From contig NZ_PTRE01000039.1 in the NCBI RefSeq assembly GCF_002965065.1, positions 44,497 to 108,496 on the forward strand: DNA of 64,000 nt, given 5' to 3'. The position numbers and the translations under genes were made by a program. The notes under the pieces are model-generated. The model was not told the origin of the DNA, searched no databases, and was given only the letters and a program-made list of their open reading frames with translations. The DNA is from Escherichia sp. MOD1-EC7003 (GTDB taxonomy: Bacteria; Pseudomonadota; Gammaproteobacteria; Enterobacterales; Enterobacteriaceae). The stretch's first letter is position 1. Every line of letters starts with the position of its first letter. Positions 32,001 to 41,585 of the stretch are shown here, in pieces.

Positions 32001-32107
32001 ATGTCGATCTTCAAGAAAATAAGTTAGATGACAGCTTTTATTGTAATCAATATTGCAATCTTGAGTTAAAACCTTTTGAAATTATCACGCTACGATTAAC
32101 TCAATAG
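29033..32107 (+). CDS. GH38 alpha-mannosidase
   Basis: The 1024-residue enzyme has the GH38 layout: an N-terminal beta region, then the catalytic domain with ATGHAHLDIAWMWP (zinc ligands His257 and Asp259), the nucleophile Asp369 in VWQPDVFGFP, and a later HDILPGS zinc-histidine motif near 580, followed by long beta-sandwich domains. GH38 enzymes remove terminal alpha-mannose. No signal peptide is present, so it acts on imported glycans or glycosides. It is the last gene on the plus strand of the island; a terminator follows at 32124. Confidence 0.9.
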   Translation: MYLTDDIIKLSNKIGQRVYTVVSEMSIEAWITKEPQPFVYRRSGAYQKLTVGSDWGQLFDCAWMRVYGKRPADKFRHKLVALVDIGGEGLVVDKNGSPICGITNKTSSYGVPPDKPGKWVVDLSLVSENDEVEFWIDAACNDLFGYVTNGGIITDVHIATCNQLLKSLYYDVEVLFDWINDGQKFESIHPKGIIPEKIITKRSERTDEIIRILEYIDNTLITFSNEEIIKCQAAIQSIINKNNNPSEFRIMATGHAHLDIAWMWPLREGRRKAIRTFATALANIEKYPDYIFGASQYQLFHWIKKDYPYFFEKLKKQIAAGRFELQGCFWVECDLNLVSGESLIRQIMHGTRFTQQNFSKKINYVWQPDVFGFPATLPQILKKSGINYIASQKLSQNKINKFNNYLFRWQGLDGSEILMHNFPEDTYDSRARARSLEYIEQNYNEKESCPYALMVYGVGDGGAGPGEEHIERLTRIRNIDGLPHVDFSRVDKFFTHADAFRESLPIISGELYFEAHQGCYTSESATKAHNRNMENKLHDAEFFITITNNMTSILRSEFDEIWKEMLTLQFHDILPGSCISRVYHETEKEYLKLEAKTEKIISDARSTLLSKIDTSSYKDPHILFNTTCFARNEWININNNWLKARVNSYGYTVIEPQNKIVNGLKAESRSIENNYIKLLFSENGDLISLYDKRYGKEYITENMHSEIRAYHEDAGFFAAWDFAPNYRDGESYVLLAEKMTTVISGPKTTMTLIYHYNSSYLRLAFTLTQDSPRVDVQTFIDWHEPNVSLKVKFPVSVQTSLAQCQIQFGVIDRPTHSNDSFAFAKDEIPAHHWVDLSDQETGIALIAKNKYGYRVKDQTLELTLLRSQHKPGEVVKTDNYDNFLINNFADIGKQKFTFSLFPHHGDYRVGGVINQAYIMNHPLQVVPVKPHPGELPPSLSFFAIDTNSVIIETIKLAEDGDGIIVRLYESHGLEISAMLSWICNYHYVQYVDLQENKLDDSFYCNQYCNLELKPFEIITLRLTQ

Positions 32108-32123
32108 CGTACTAACCTAAAAA

Positions 32124-32159
32124 CTCAAAATAGTGAGAATACTCATTGAGATTTTTTTT
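32124..32159 (+). terminator. Island terminator after the GH38 gene
   Basis: A hairpin built on AGTGAG-AATA-CTCATT with outer CTC/GAG pairing ends directly in eight Ts (32152-32159), 16 bases after the GH38 stop. Confidence 0.75.
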
Positions 32160-32165
32160 CAAGTA

Positions 32166-32197
32166 CAGCCTCTCAATAATTTGAGAGGCTGTTTTTT
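32166..32197 (+). terminator. Second terminator at the lpxM boundary
   Basis: CAGCCTCTCAA and TTGAGAGGCTG form a perfect 11-bp stem around TAAT, followed by TTTTTTATT. It lies beside the lpxM stop and protects lpxM from island transcription; it may belong to the backbone side of the junction. Confidence 0.85.
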
Positions 32198-33167
32198 ATT
32201 TGATGGGATAAAGATCTTTGCGCTTATACGGCTGGATTTCGCCCGGTTTGCGAGTTTTCAACAATTTCAATATCCAGGTGTATTGTTCTGGTCGCGGACC
32301 AACAAAAATCTCGACTTCTTCATTCATTCGCCGCGCAATCGTATGATCATCTGCCTCTAACAGATCATCCATCGGTGGGCCCACCTGAATCGTCAGGCGA
32401 TGCGTTTTGCCATCATAAATCGGAAACAGCGGTACAACACGCGCACGGCACACTTTCATCAAACGACCAATCGCGGGCAACGTCGCTTTATAGGTAGCAA
32501 AGAAATCAACAAACTCACTGTGCTCTGGGCCATGATCCTGATCGGGTAAATAATATCCCCAATAGCCCTGACGTACCGACTGGATGAAAGGTTTAATACC
32601 ATCATTTCTCGCGTGCAGACGACCGCCAAAACGACGGCGCACCGTGTTCCAGACATAATCAAAAACAGGGTTGCCCTGATTATGGAACATCGCTGCCATT
32701 TTCTGCCCTTGCGAGGCCATCAACATAGCCGGAATATCGACGGCCCAGCCGTGCGGCACCAGAAAGATCACTTTCTCGTTATTACGCCGCATCTCTTCGA
32801 TGATCTCCTGCCCTTGCCAGTCAACGCGCGGCTGAATTTTCTCCGGCCCGCGTATTGCCAACTCAGCCATCATTGCCATCGCCTGGGGCGCGGTGGCAAA
32901 CATCTCATCAACAATCGCTTCACGTTCGGCTTCACTACGTTCTGGAAAGCAGAGCGACAGATTGATTAACGCACGACGGCGTGAGCTTTTACCCAGTCGT
33001 CCGGCAAAACGGCCCAGCCGTGCCAGAATGGGATCGCGGAACTTTGGCGGTGTTAAAGCGATACCCGCCATCGCTGCTACACCCAGCCATGCTCCCCAGT
33101 AGCGAGGATGGCGAAAGGATTTATCAAACTCAGGAATGTATTCGCTATTATTTTTTTTCGTTTCCAT
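32196..33167 (-). CDS. lpxM: Lipid A myristoyltransferase
   Basis: LpxM (MsbB) adds the last secondary acyl chain, myristate, to Kdo2-lipid A at the inner membrane. The 323-residue protein has an N-terminal membrane segment ([16 protein letters not shown]), the HxxxxD-type motif of the LpxL/LpxM family in PHGWAVD near residue 139, and the DQDHGP block. It is intact from MetGlu-Thr-Lys to LYPIK. The neighbouring accessory island also encodes an LpxD-like protein, which is notable but may be coincidence. Confidence 0.96.
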   Translation of the reverse strand: METKKNNSEYIPEFDKSFRHPRYWGAWLGVAAMAGIALTPPKFRDPILARLGRFAGRLGKSSRRRALINLSLCFPERSEAEREAIVDEMFATAPQAMAMMAELAIRGPEKIQPRVDWQGQEIIEEMRRNNEKVIFLVPHGWAVDIPAMLMASQGQKMAAMFHNQGNPVFDYVWNTVRRRFGGRLHARNDGIKPFIQSVRQGYWGYYLPDQDHGPEHSEFVDFFATYKATLPAIGRLMKVCRARVVPLFPIYDGKTHRLTIQVGPPMDDLLEADDHTIARRMNEEVEIFVGPRPEQYTWILKLLKTRKPGEIQPYKRKDLYPIK

Positions 33168-33240
33168 GCTTTTCCTGTTTCGGATAAGGCAAAAATCAAT
33201 CTGGTGATAGTGTAGCGGCGCAACTTGCCCCGCACCAAAT

Positions 33241-33270
33241 AAAAAAGCCGGTACTGACTGCGTACCGGCT
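33241..33270 (-). terminator. mepM terminator
   Basis: AGCCGGTAC and GTACCGGCT form a 9-bp stem; on the minus strand it runs into TTTTTT. It is 15 bases after the mepM stop. Confidence 0.88.
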
Positions 33271-33285
33271 GCGAATGGATGTTAA

Positions 33286-34608
33286 TTAATCAAACCGTAG
33301 CTGCGGCACAATCTCTTTGGCCTGCGCCAGGAATTCACGACGATCGGAGCCGGTCAGTCCTTCGGTACGCGGTAGTTTTGCCGTTAGCGGGTTTACGGCC
33401 TGCTGGTTGATCCATACTTCATAGTGCAGATGTGGCCCGGTTGAACGCCCGGTATTACCGGAAAGCGCGATACGGTCGCCACGTTTCACCTTCTGTCCCG
33501 GTTTCACCAGAATCTTGCGCAAGTGCATATAACGCGTGGTGTAGCTGCGACCATGACGAATAGCCACATAATATCCTGCTGCGCCGCTGCGTTTGGCAAC
33601 CACCACTTCACCGTCACCCACGGAAAGCACTGGCGTACCCTGTGGCATAGCGAAATCAACACCTCTGTGTGGCGCAACGCGACCGGTCACCGGGTTAGTA
33701 CGACGCGGGTTAAAGTTAGACGAAATACGGAACTGTTTCGCCGTCGGGAATCGCAAGAATCCTTTCGCCAGACCCGTACCGTTACGATCGTAGAATTTGC
33801 CATCTTCCGCGCGGATAGCGTAATAATCTTTACCTTCTGAACGCAAACGTACGCCCAGAAGCTGGCTTTGCTCACGTTTGCCATCAAGCATTTCACGTGA
33901 CATTAACACCGCAAATTCATCGCCTTTTTTCAGTTTGCGGAAGTCCATTTGCCACTGCATGGCTTTAATCACCGCGCTCACTTCAGCGCTGGTTAAACCG
34001 GCGTTTCTGGCGCTGGCTACAAAGCTTCCTCCGACAGTACCTTTCAGCAGATTGTTAACCCACTCCCCTTGCTGCATTTCGCTGGTCATTTTAAAACCGT
34101 TAGCGGCAGTGCGGTCATAGGTTCGGGTTTCCCGACGAGAGACTTCCCAGGTGAGGCGCTGCAATTCGCCGTCCGCGGTTAATGTCCAGGAAAGTTGTTG
34201 ACCGATTTTCAGGTTACGCAATTCTTTGTCGGCAGCAGCCAACTGGGTGATATCACCCATATCAATACCATACTGATTGAGAATGCTGCTTAGCGTATCG
34301 CCAGTGGAAACAACATATTCATGCACACCCGCTTCACCGGCGATTTTGTCATCCAGTTCATCCTGGGGAATAGCTTCATCTTCTTGTGCAGCTTGATCAA
34401 TCGGCTCACTGGCTTCAGGTAAGAGCGAACGAATTTCGTTCTGTTCCAGCTCAATGGTTTTGACAATTGGCGTGGTATCGCGGTGATAAACATAGGGCCG
34501 CCAGACAGCGACGGCCAAAGTAAGGACGGTGAGCGCCCCCAACATAACGCGGTGTGGTCGCGGTAAATTATTAAACGCCAAGGCGACAGAGCGGACTATC
34601 TGTTGCAC
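33286..34608 (-). CDS. mepM: Murein DD-endopeptidase MepM
   Basis: MepM (YebA) cuts D-Ala-mDAP cross-links to let peptidoglycan expand. The 440-residue protein has an N-terminal membrane anchor (MLGALTVLTLAVAVWRPYVY), a LysM-like segment (STGDTLSSILNQYG near 100), and a C-terminal M23 peptidase domain with the zinc motifs HRGVDFAMP near 314 and HLHYEVW near 394. The gene starts 15 bases after the znuA stop on the same strand, so read-through from znuA is possible. Confidence 0.96.
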   Translation of the reverse strand: MQQIVRSVALAFNNLPRPHRVMLGALTVLTLAVAVWRPYVYHRDTTPIVKTIELEQNEIRSLLPEASEPIDQAAQEDEAIPQDELDDKIAGEAGVHEYVVSTGDTLSSILNQYGIDMGDITQLAAADKELRNLKIGQQLSWTLTADGELQRLTWEVSRRETRTYDRTAANGFKMTSEMQQGEWVNNLLKGTVGGSFVASARNAGLTSAEVSAVIKAMQWQMDFRKLKKGDEFAVLMSREMLDGKREQSQLLGVRLRSEGKDYYAIRAEDGKFYDRNGTGLAKGFLRFPTAKQFRISSNFNPRRTNPVTGRVAPHRGVDFAMPQGTPVLSVGDGEVVVAKRSGAAGYYVAIRHGRSYTTRYMHLRKILVKPGQKVKRGDRIALSGNTGRSTGPHLHYEVWINQQAVNPLTAKLPRTEGLTGSDRREFLAQAKEIVPQLRFD

Positions 34609-34623
34609 GTCATCACTTCCTCA

Positions 34624-35556
34624 TTAATCTCCTTTCAGGCAGCTCGCATACTGGTTGGCTAATTGATTCAGGAATTCTGAATAGCTCGTTTTGCCCAGTT
34701 TGATATTCGTCCCCAGAGGATCCAACGTTCCCATTCGAACAGATGTCCCTCGTGCGACACTCTCAACGACCGCTGGCCTGAACTGTGGCTCAGCAAAAAC
34801 GCAGGTTGCTTTTTGCTCAACCAACTGTGTTCTTATTTCATGTAAACGCTGCGCGCCAGGTTGAATCTCAGGGTTAACGGTAAAATGACCAAGCGGCGTC
34901 AGTCCGAACTGTTTTTCGAAGTAACCGTAAGCATCGTGAAAAACGAAATAACCTTTCCCCTTGAGCGGCGCGAGCTCGTTACCAACCTGCGTTTCGGTTG
35001 AGGCTAATTGTGCCTCAAAATCCTTCAGGTTGGCGTCAAGTTTGGCTCGACTTTGCGGCATAAGTTCCACTAATTTTCCATGGATTGCAACCGCTGTAGC
35101 CCGCGCTATCTCTGGGGAAAGCCAAAGATGCATGTTGAAATCGCCGTGATGGTGAGCTTCGTCACTTTTTTCCGCGTGGTCGTGATCATCATCATCGCCG
35201 TGAATACTTTTCATCAACAGCGGTTTCACATTCTCTAGCTGCGCGATCGTTACCTGTTTCGCTTCAGGTAATTTACTTACCGGTTTTTGCATGAACGCTT
35301 CCATCTCCGGGCCAACCCAAACGACTAAGTCCGCGTTCTGTAAGCGTTTTACATCCGATGGACGCAATGAATAATCATGTTCTGAAGCGCCGTCAGGAAG
35401 TAAAACCTCCGTTTCTGTTACCCCATCAGCAATGGCAGATGCGATGAACCCAACGGGTTTAAGCGAAGCGACAACTGCAGCATCTGCGGCCTGTGTTGCA
35501 CCGCCCCAGAGAGCGGCAGATAATGCTGCGAAAAGAAGCGTTTTTTTATGTAACAT
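34624..35556 (-). CDS. znuA: Zinc ABC transporter binding protein
   Basis: ZnuA is the periplasmic zinc-binding protein of the high-affinity ZnuABC importer. The 310-residue product starts at the ATG at 35556 ([23 protein letters not shown] signal peptide); an in-frame extension to 35682 crosses the Zur operator and is rejected. A His/Asp-rich loop ([20 protein letters not shown] near residues 119-138) and the zinc ligands in SEHDYSL, FNMHLW and HFTVNPE are visible. It diverges from znuCB across a Zur box. Confidence 0.96.
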   Translation of the reverse strand: MLHKKTLLFAALSAALWGGATQAADAAVVASLKPVGFIASAIADGVTETEVLLPDGASEHDYSLRPSDVKRLQNADLVVWVGPEMEAFMQKPVSKLPEAKQVTIAQLENVKPLLMKSIHGDDDDHDHAEKSDEAHHHGDFNMHLWLSPEIARATAVAIHGKLVELMPQSRAKLDANLKDFEAQLASTETQVGNELAPLKGKGYFVFHDAYGYFEKQFGLTPLGHFTVNPEIQPGAQRLHEIRTQLVEQKATCVFAEPQFRPAVVESVARGTSVRMGTLDPLGTNIKLGKTSYSEFLNQLANQYASCLKGD

Positions 35557-35585
35557 AATGCGACCAATCATCGTAATGAATATGA

Positions 35586-35608
35586 GAAGTGTGATATTAT
35601 AACATTTC
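35586..35608. promoter_or_regulatory. Zur operator between znuA and znuCB
   Basis: GAAGTGTGATATTATAACATTTC is the known Zur palindrome of the divergent znu promoters and controls both by zinc-dependent repression. Confidence 0.88.
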
Positions 35609-35634
35609 ATGACTACTGCAAGACTAAAATTAAC

Positions 35635-36390
35635 ATGACAAGTCTGGTTTCCCTGGAAAATGTCTCGGTTTCTTTTGGCCAACGCCGCGTCCTCTCTGAC
35701 GTGTCGCTGGAACTTAAACCTGGAAAAATTTTGACCTTACTTGGGCCAAATGGCGCAGGTAAGTCGACACTGGTACGGGTAGTGCTCGGGCTGATAACAC
35801 CCGATGAAGGGGTTATCAAGCGCAACGGAAAACTGCGCATCGGCTATGTACCGCAGAAGCTGTATCTCGACACCACGTTGCCACTGACCGTAAACCGTTT
35901 CTTACGCTTACGCCCTGGCACACATAAAGAAGATATTTTGCCTGCACTAAAACGTGTCCAGGCCGGACACCTGATTAACGCACCGATGCAAAAGCTCTCT
36001 GGTGGCGAAACGCAGCGTGTACTGTTAGCACGAGCATTGTTAAATCGACCGCAATTATTAGTGCTGGATGAACCCACACAGGGCGTGGATGTGAATGGTC
36101 AGGTAGCGCTGTATGACCTTATTGACCAACTGCGTCGCGAACTGGATTGTGGCGTTTTAATGGTGTCTCACGATCTACATCTGGTAATGGCAAAAACCGA
36201 TGAAGTGCTTTGCCTTAATCACCACATTTGTTGTTCCGGCACGCCGGAAGTTGTTTCCCTGCATCCGGAGTTTATTTCAATGTTTGGTCCTCGTGGTGCT
36301 GAGCAATTGGGTATCTATCGCCATCATCATAATCATCGTCACGATTTACAGGGACGAATTGTTCTGCGTCGGGGAAATGATCGCTCATGA
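35635..36390 (+). CDS. znuC: Zinc ABC transporter ATPase
   Basis: The 251-residue ATPase energises zinc import. Walker [10 protein letters not shown] near residues 37-45, the signature [15 protein letters not shown] near 121, Walker [13 protein letters not shown] near 142 and the H-loop MVSHDLHLV near 182 are all present. The C-terminus is His-rich ([10 protein letters not shown]), typical of ZnuC. Its stop overlaps the znuB start by four bases (ATGA). Confidence 0.96.
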   Translation: MTSLVSLENVSVSFGQRRVLSDVSLELKPGKILTLLGPNGAGKSTLVRVVLGLITPDEGVIKRNGKLRIGYVPQKLYLDTTLPLTVNRFLRLRPGTHKEDILPALKRVQAGHLINAPMQKLSGGETQRVLLARALLNRPQLLVLDEPTQGVDVNGQVALYDLIDQLRRELDCGVLMVSHDLHLVMAKTDEVLCLNHHICCSGTPEVVSLHPEFISMFGPRGAEQLGIYRHHHNHRHDLQGRIVLRRGNDRS

Positions 36391-37172
36391 TTGAATTACT
36401 ATTTCCCGGTTGGTTAGCCGGGATCATGCTCGCCTGTGCTGCGGGTCCGCTGGGTTCGTTTGTGGTCTGGCGTCGTATGTCTTATTTCGGTGATACGCTG
36501 GCTCATGCCTCATTACTTGGCGTCGCGTTTGGTTTGTTGCTGGACGTGAATCCATTCTATGCGGTGATTGCAGTTACGCTGCTGCTGGCGGGCGGTCTGG
36601 TATGGCTGGAGAAACGCCCACAGCTGGCTATCGACACGTTATTAGGGATTATGGCGCACAGTGCCCTGTCACTGGGCCTGGTGGTCGTTAGTTTGATGTC
36701 TAACATACGCGTTGACTTAATGGCTTATTTGTTCGGTGATTTGCTGGCAGTGACGCCAGAAGATCTCATCTCTATTGCGATTGGCGTGGCCATCGTGGTG
36801 GTGATTTTGTTCTGGCAATGGCGCAATTTGCTGTCGATGACGATTAGCCCGGATCTGGCGTTTGTCGACGGTGTGAAATTACAGCGCGTGAAATTGTTAC
36901 TGATGCTGGTGACGGCATTGACGATTGGTGTAGCGATGAAATTTGTCGGTGCATTAATTATTACTTCGTTGCTGATTATTCCTGCAGCAACTGCACGTCG
37001 CTTTGCCCGTACGCCGGAACAGATGGCTGGTGTCGCTGTTTTGGTAGGGATGGTGGCGGTAACTGGCGGTTTAACCTTTTCCGCATTTTACGATACGCCA
37101 GCGGGTCCGTCGGTGGTGCTGTGTGCGGCACTGCTATTTATTATCAGTATGATGAAAAAACAGGCCAGCTAA
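36387..37172 (+). CDS. znuB: Zinc ABC transporter permease
   Basis: The 261-residue ABC-3 family permease has seven to eight hydrophobic membrane segments and forms the channel with ZnuA and ZnuC. The start overlaps the znuC stop, indicating translational coupling. The length and ends ([20 protein letters not shown] to MMKKQAS) match E. coli ZnuB. Confidence 0.96.
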   Translation: MIELLFPGWLAGIMLACAAGPLGSFVVWRRMSYFGDTLAHASLLGVAFGLLLDVNPFYAVIAVTLLLAGGLVWLEKRPQLAIDTLLGIMAHSALSLGLVVVSLMSNIRVDLMAYLFGDLLAVTPEDLISIAIGVAIVVVILFWQWRNLLSMTISPDLAFVDGVKLQRVKLLLMLVTALTIGVAMKFVGALIITSLLIIPAATARRFARTPEQMAGVAVLVGMVAVTGGLTFSAFYDTPAGPSVVLCAALLFIISMMKKQAS

Positions 37173-37191
37173 TTTGTCGCTGAACAGATTT

Positions 37192-37280
37192 GTCGGATGC
37201 GGCGCGAGCGCCTTATCCGACCTACCGTTTGGTCCCCGTTGTAGGTCTGATAAGACGCGGACAGCGTCGCATCAGACCTA
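37192..37280. repeat. REP/BIME element
   Basis: Two inverted REP units are seen: CGGATGCGGCGCGAGCGCCTTATCCG followed by GTAGGTCTGATAAGACGCGGACAGCGTCGCATCAGAC. The element fills the gap between convergent znuB and ruvB. Confidence 0.85.
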
Positions 37281-37306
37281 TTGTCAATTTGAATGCCTTA
37301 GCCAAC

Positions 37307-38320
<1,014 letters not shown>

Positions 38321-38325
38321 TTACC

Positions 38326-38937
38326 TCATAACGCGGCGCGCAGGGCTTCGCGAATTAATGTTTCACTGCTGGCGTCAGGGCGAGCGATCTTGCTCACCAT
38401 CCGGCTGGCTTCTTGTGGTTTATAGCCCAGCGCCACCAGCGCAGCAACCGCTTCCTGTTCAGCATCATCGGTCGCCGGGCTGGCCGGTGACGTGAGCACC
38501 AGATCGGCGGCTGGCGTGAAGAGATCGCCGTGCAGACCTTTAAATCGGTCTTTCATTTCGACAATCAAGCGTTCGGCGGTTTTTTTGCCAATACCCGGCA
38601 GTTTCACCAGTGCCCCCACTTCTTCACGCTCAACGGCATTGACGAACTGCTGCGCTGACATTCCGGAGAGGATCGCCAGCGCCAACTTCGGGCCGACGCC
38701 GTTGGTTTTGATCAACTCTTTAAACAGCGTACGCTCTTGCTTGTTGTTAAAACCGTACAGCAGCTGCGCATCTTCACGCACCACAAAGTGGGTGAAAACG
38801 ATCGCTTCCTGGCCCGCTTCAGGGAGTTCATAAAAACAGGTCATCGGCATATGCACTTCATAGCCTACGCCGCCCACTTCAAGTAACACCAGCGGGGGTT
38901 GTTTTTCCAGAATGATGCCTCTCAGCCTGCCTATCAC
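38326..38937 (-). CDS. ruvA: Holliday junction DNA-binding protein RuvA
   Basis: RuvA tetramers hold the four-way junction flat for RuvB. The 203 residues comprise an OB fold (1-64), two helix-hairpin-helix motifs ([14 protein letters not shown] and [15 protein letters not shown]) and a C-terminal domain that contacts RuvB. A LexA box lies upstream at 38989-39004. Confidence 0.98.
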   Translation of the reverse strand: MIGRLRGIILEKQPPLVLLEVGGVGYEVHMPMTCFYELPEAGQEAIVFTHFVVREDAQLLYGFNNKQERTLFKELIKTNGVGPKLALAILSGMSAQQFVNAVEREEVGALVKLPGIGKKTAERLIVEMKDRFKGLHGDLFTPAADLVLTSPASPATDDAEQEAVAALVALGYKPQEASRMVSKIARPDASSETLIREALRAAL

Positions 38938-38988
38938 ATGACGCTCCTGGGTAACGAATCAAAGAGAATGTTGTATGATAAAAAAATG

Positions 38989-39004
38989 CTGGATAGATAT
39001 CCAG
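38989..39004. promoter_or_regulatory. LexA box of ruvAB
   Basis: CTGGATAGATATCCAG is a palindromic SOS box (CTG-N10-CAG) 51 bases upstream of the ruvA start. Confidence 0.85.
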
Positions 39005-39211
39005 CGAAGGATGAAGAAAACTTGCGAGGCGTCCCGACGATCTGAAAAACGGCGCAGTATAATTTATTCTACAGGTTATATTAGAAGCAAATATTTGAAT
39101 ATTACATATCCAGTGAAAAAATGCGTAATAAAAATATATATTGCATCTCCTGAAAAAATAATTTTTTTATGCTATTACGTATACTCATATCTATCTCAAT
39201 GGAATGACAAC

Positions 39212-39814
39212 GTGAATATCAATTACCCTGCTGAATATGAAATTGGTGATATCGTCTTTACATGTATAGGTGCTGCCTTATTTGGTCAAATATCAGCTGC
39301 ATCAAATTGCTGGAGTAATCACGTCGGGATCATTATCGGTCATAATGGTGAAGACTTCCTGGTTGCAGAAAGTCGGGTTCCCCTTTCAACCATCACCACG
39401 CTATCTCGTTTTATTAAACGTTCATCTAATCAACGATATGCAGTAAAGCGATTAAGCGCAGGACTTACAGAACAGCAAAAACAACGTCTGTTAGAACAGG
39501 TTCCTTCACGGCTGCGCAAATTATACCACACCGGGTTTAAATACGAATCATCTCGCCAGTTCTGTTCAAAATTCGTTTTTGATATTTATAAAGAGGCGCT
39601 ATGTATCCCGGTGGGTGAAATAGAGACGTTTGGAGAACTGTTAAATAGCAATCCGAATGCAAAACTCACTTTCTGGAAATTCTGGTTCTTAGGTTCTATT
39701 CCGTGGGAGCGTAAAACCGTCACGCCAGCCAGCCTGTGGCATCATCCGGGGTTGGTGTTGATTCACGCGGAGGGAGTAGAAACGCCTCAGCCTGAACTGA
39801 CCGAGGCGATATAA
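39212..39814 (+). CDS. yebB: YebB, NlpC/P60-like protein
   Basis: The 200-residue product matches E. coli YebB, of the YiiX/YebB-like permuted NlpC/P60 (DUF830) type. The likely catalytic pair is His in [10 protein letters not shown] and Cys in [10 protein letters not shown]. The substrate is unknown. GTG at 39212 is taken as start because it gives the known N-terminus [12 protein letters not shown]; the open frame upstream to 38975 is AT-rich leader. The gene is convergent with ruvC and ends two bases before it. Confidence 0.85.
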   Translation: MNINYPAEYEIGDIVFTCIGAALFGQISAASNCWSNHVGIIIGHNGEDFLVAESRVPLSTITTLSRFIKRSSNQRYAVKRLSAGLTEQQKQRLLEQVPSRLRKLYHTGFKYESSRQFCSKFVFDIYKEALCIPVGEIETFGELLNSNPNAKLTFWKFWFLGSIPWERKTVTPASLWHHPGLVLIHAEGVETPQPELTEAI

Positions 39815-39815
39815 C

Positions 39816-40337
39816 TTAACGCAGTCTCCCTCTCGCCAGGTTCAGCCGCGATTCGCTCATCTGCATCGCATTCTGGCTAACGTGGCAGTGAGTGATGGCA
39901 ATCGCCAGCGCATCGGCGGCATCCGCTTGCGGGTTAGCAGGCAGTTTCAGCAAGGTGCGCACCATATGCTGCACCTGGCTTTTTTCGGCACTACCAATAC
40001 CTACCACCGTTTGCTTTACCTGACGTGCAGCGTATTCAAATACCGGCAATTCCTGATTCACCGCCGCCACGATCGCCACCCCCCGCGCCTGCCCCAGTTT
40101 CAGGGCTGAGTCAGCGTTTTTCGCCATAAAGACTTGTTCAATGGCGAAATAATCAGGCTGGAACTGGGTGATGATTTCCGTCACGCCCGCATAGATGAGC
40201 TTCAGACGAGACGGTAAATCATCCACTTTGGTGCGTATGCATCCGCTACCCAGGTAGGACAGTTGCCTCCCTACCTGGCGAATTACGCCGTAGCCGGTAA
40301 CGCGCGACCCCGGATCAATGCCGAGAATAATAGCCAT
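39816..40337 (-). CDS. ruvC: Holliday junction resolvase RuvC
   Basis: RuvC cuts Holliday junctions symmetrically. The 173-residue RNase H-fold protein carries the acidic catalytic residues in ILGIDPGS (Asp7), the Glu in FAIEQVF (near 66) and the Asp pair in [10 protein letters not shown] (near 138-141). The ATG at 40337 is preferred over the adjacent GTG at 40340. It is downstream of yebC and nudB on the same strand. Confidence 0.97.
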
Positions 40338-40371
40338 CACGCGTCTCCGTTTTGCTGTTTAGCAGGCCTCA

Positions 40372-41112
40372 TCAGAGAGTCGCTGCAACCTCATCAGAGA
40401 TTTCACCGTTATGGTAAACTTCCTGCACGTCGTCGCAATCTTCCAGCATATCGATCAGGCGCATCAGTTTCGGTGCGGTTTCTGCATCCATATCCGCTTT
40501 GGTGGACGGGATCATGGAAACTTCCGCGCTGTCTGCTTTCAGACCTGCCGCTTCCAGAGCGTCGCGTACTTTACCCATTTCTTCCCATGCCGTGTAGACG
40601 TCAATCGCGCCGTCATCATAGGTCACAACGTCTTCAGCACCGGCTTCCAGCGCTGCTTCCATGATGGTGTCTTCATCGCCTTTCTCGAAGGAGATCACGC
40701 CTTTTTTGCTGAACAGATAGGCTACGGAACCATCAGTACCGAGGTTACCGCCACATTTGCTGAATGCGTGACGCACTTCAGCAACAGTACGGTTGCGGTT
40801 GTCAGACAGACATTCAATCATGATTGCTGTGCCGCCAGGACCGTAACCTTCGTAGATGATGGTTTCCATGTTCGCATCATCATCACCGCCCACACCACGT
40901 GCAATTGCGCGGTTCAGTGTGTCACGGGTCATGTTGTTAGACAGTGCTTTATCCACCGCTGCACGCAGACGCGGGTTAGCGTCCGGATCGCCACCGCCCA
41001 GTTTAGCCGCGGTTACCAGCTCACGAATGATTTTAGTGAAGATTTTACCGCGCTTAGCATCCTGCGCAGCTTTACGATGTCTGGTGTTGGCCCATTTACT
41101 ATGACCTGCCAT
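40372..41112 (-). CDS. yebC: YebC/PmpR family protein
   Basis: YebC is a conserved three-domain protein described as a DNA-binding regulator and, in more recent work on the family, as a factor aiding translation of proline stretches. The 246-residue product starts [20 protein letters not shown] at 41112; the upstream in-frame extension overlaps nudB and is rejected. The family signature KWANTRHRK and GYGPGG are intact. It lies between nudB and ruvC in one operon. Confidence 0.95.
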
Positions 41113-41140
41113 AAAAATATCTCCAGATAGCCCTGCCTGT

Positions 41141-41584
41141 TCAGGCAGCGTTAATGACAAACTGTTCAATCGCCTGCCGGTTGCTCCAGGACTTAGTGAG
41201 CGCCGCCGCAGCATGCGCATCAAGCCACTTGTAGGCCAGATGTTCAGTGAAAACGATCTGGCGCTCATGCGGGAGCGCAAGACAGAACCAGGATTCCGTA
41301 TTACGCGTCACGCCCGGCGCATAGCGATGACGTAAATGTGAAAAAATTTCAAATTCTACCGTGCGCTGACAGTCAATTAAGGTCAGTTGTTCAGCGACAA
41401 CATCAATGGTGACCTCTTCCTTTACTTCGCGCAGGGCAGCTTGCGGCGCGGTTTCACCCTCTTCCACGCTGCCGGTTACCGACTGCCAGAAATCGGGATC
41501 GTCACGCCGCTGCAACATCAGCACCCGTTTCGTATCTTGTGCATAGATGACCACTAAGATCGAAACGGGACGCTTATAAGTCAT
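41141..41584 (-). CDS. nudB: Dihydroneopterin triphosphate diphosphatase
   Basis: NudB is a Nudix hydrolase that removes pyrophosphate from dihydroneopterin triphosphate in folate synthesis. The 147-residue protein contains the Nudix box [20 protein letters not shown] (residues about 38-57, GX5EX7REUXEEXGU pattern, with the final Gly replaced by Thr). Its start is one base after the aspS stop. The N-terminus MTYKRPV is about three residues shorter than the K-12 form as I recall it. Confidence 0.93.
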
Positions 41585-41585
41585 A

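Noticed and set aside
13958..32147. Shared TACTCATT at 13958-13965 and 32140-32147 as a target-site duplication of the island
   Set aside because: The left copy includes the stop codon of the NIF3-like gene and the right copy is part of the terminator hairpin, so both have other explanations; eight bases can match by chance, and no integrase or tRNA site is present.
35557..35682. N-terminal extension of znuA
   Set aside because: It would cross the Zur operator and the znuC start; the ATG at 35556 begins a proper signal peptide.
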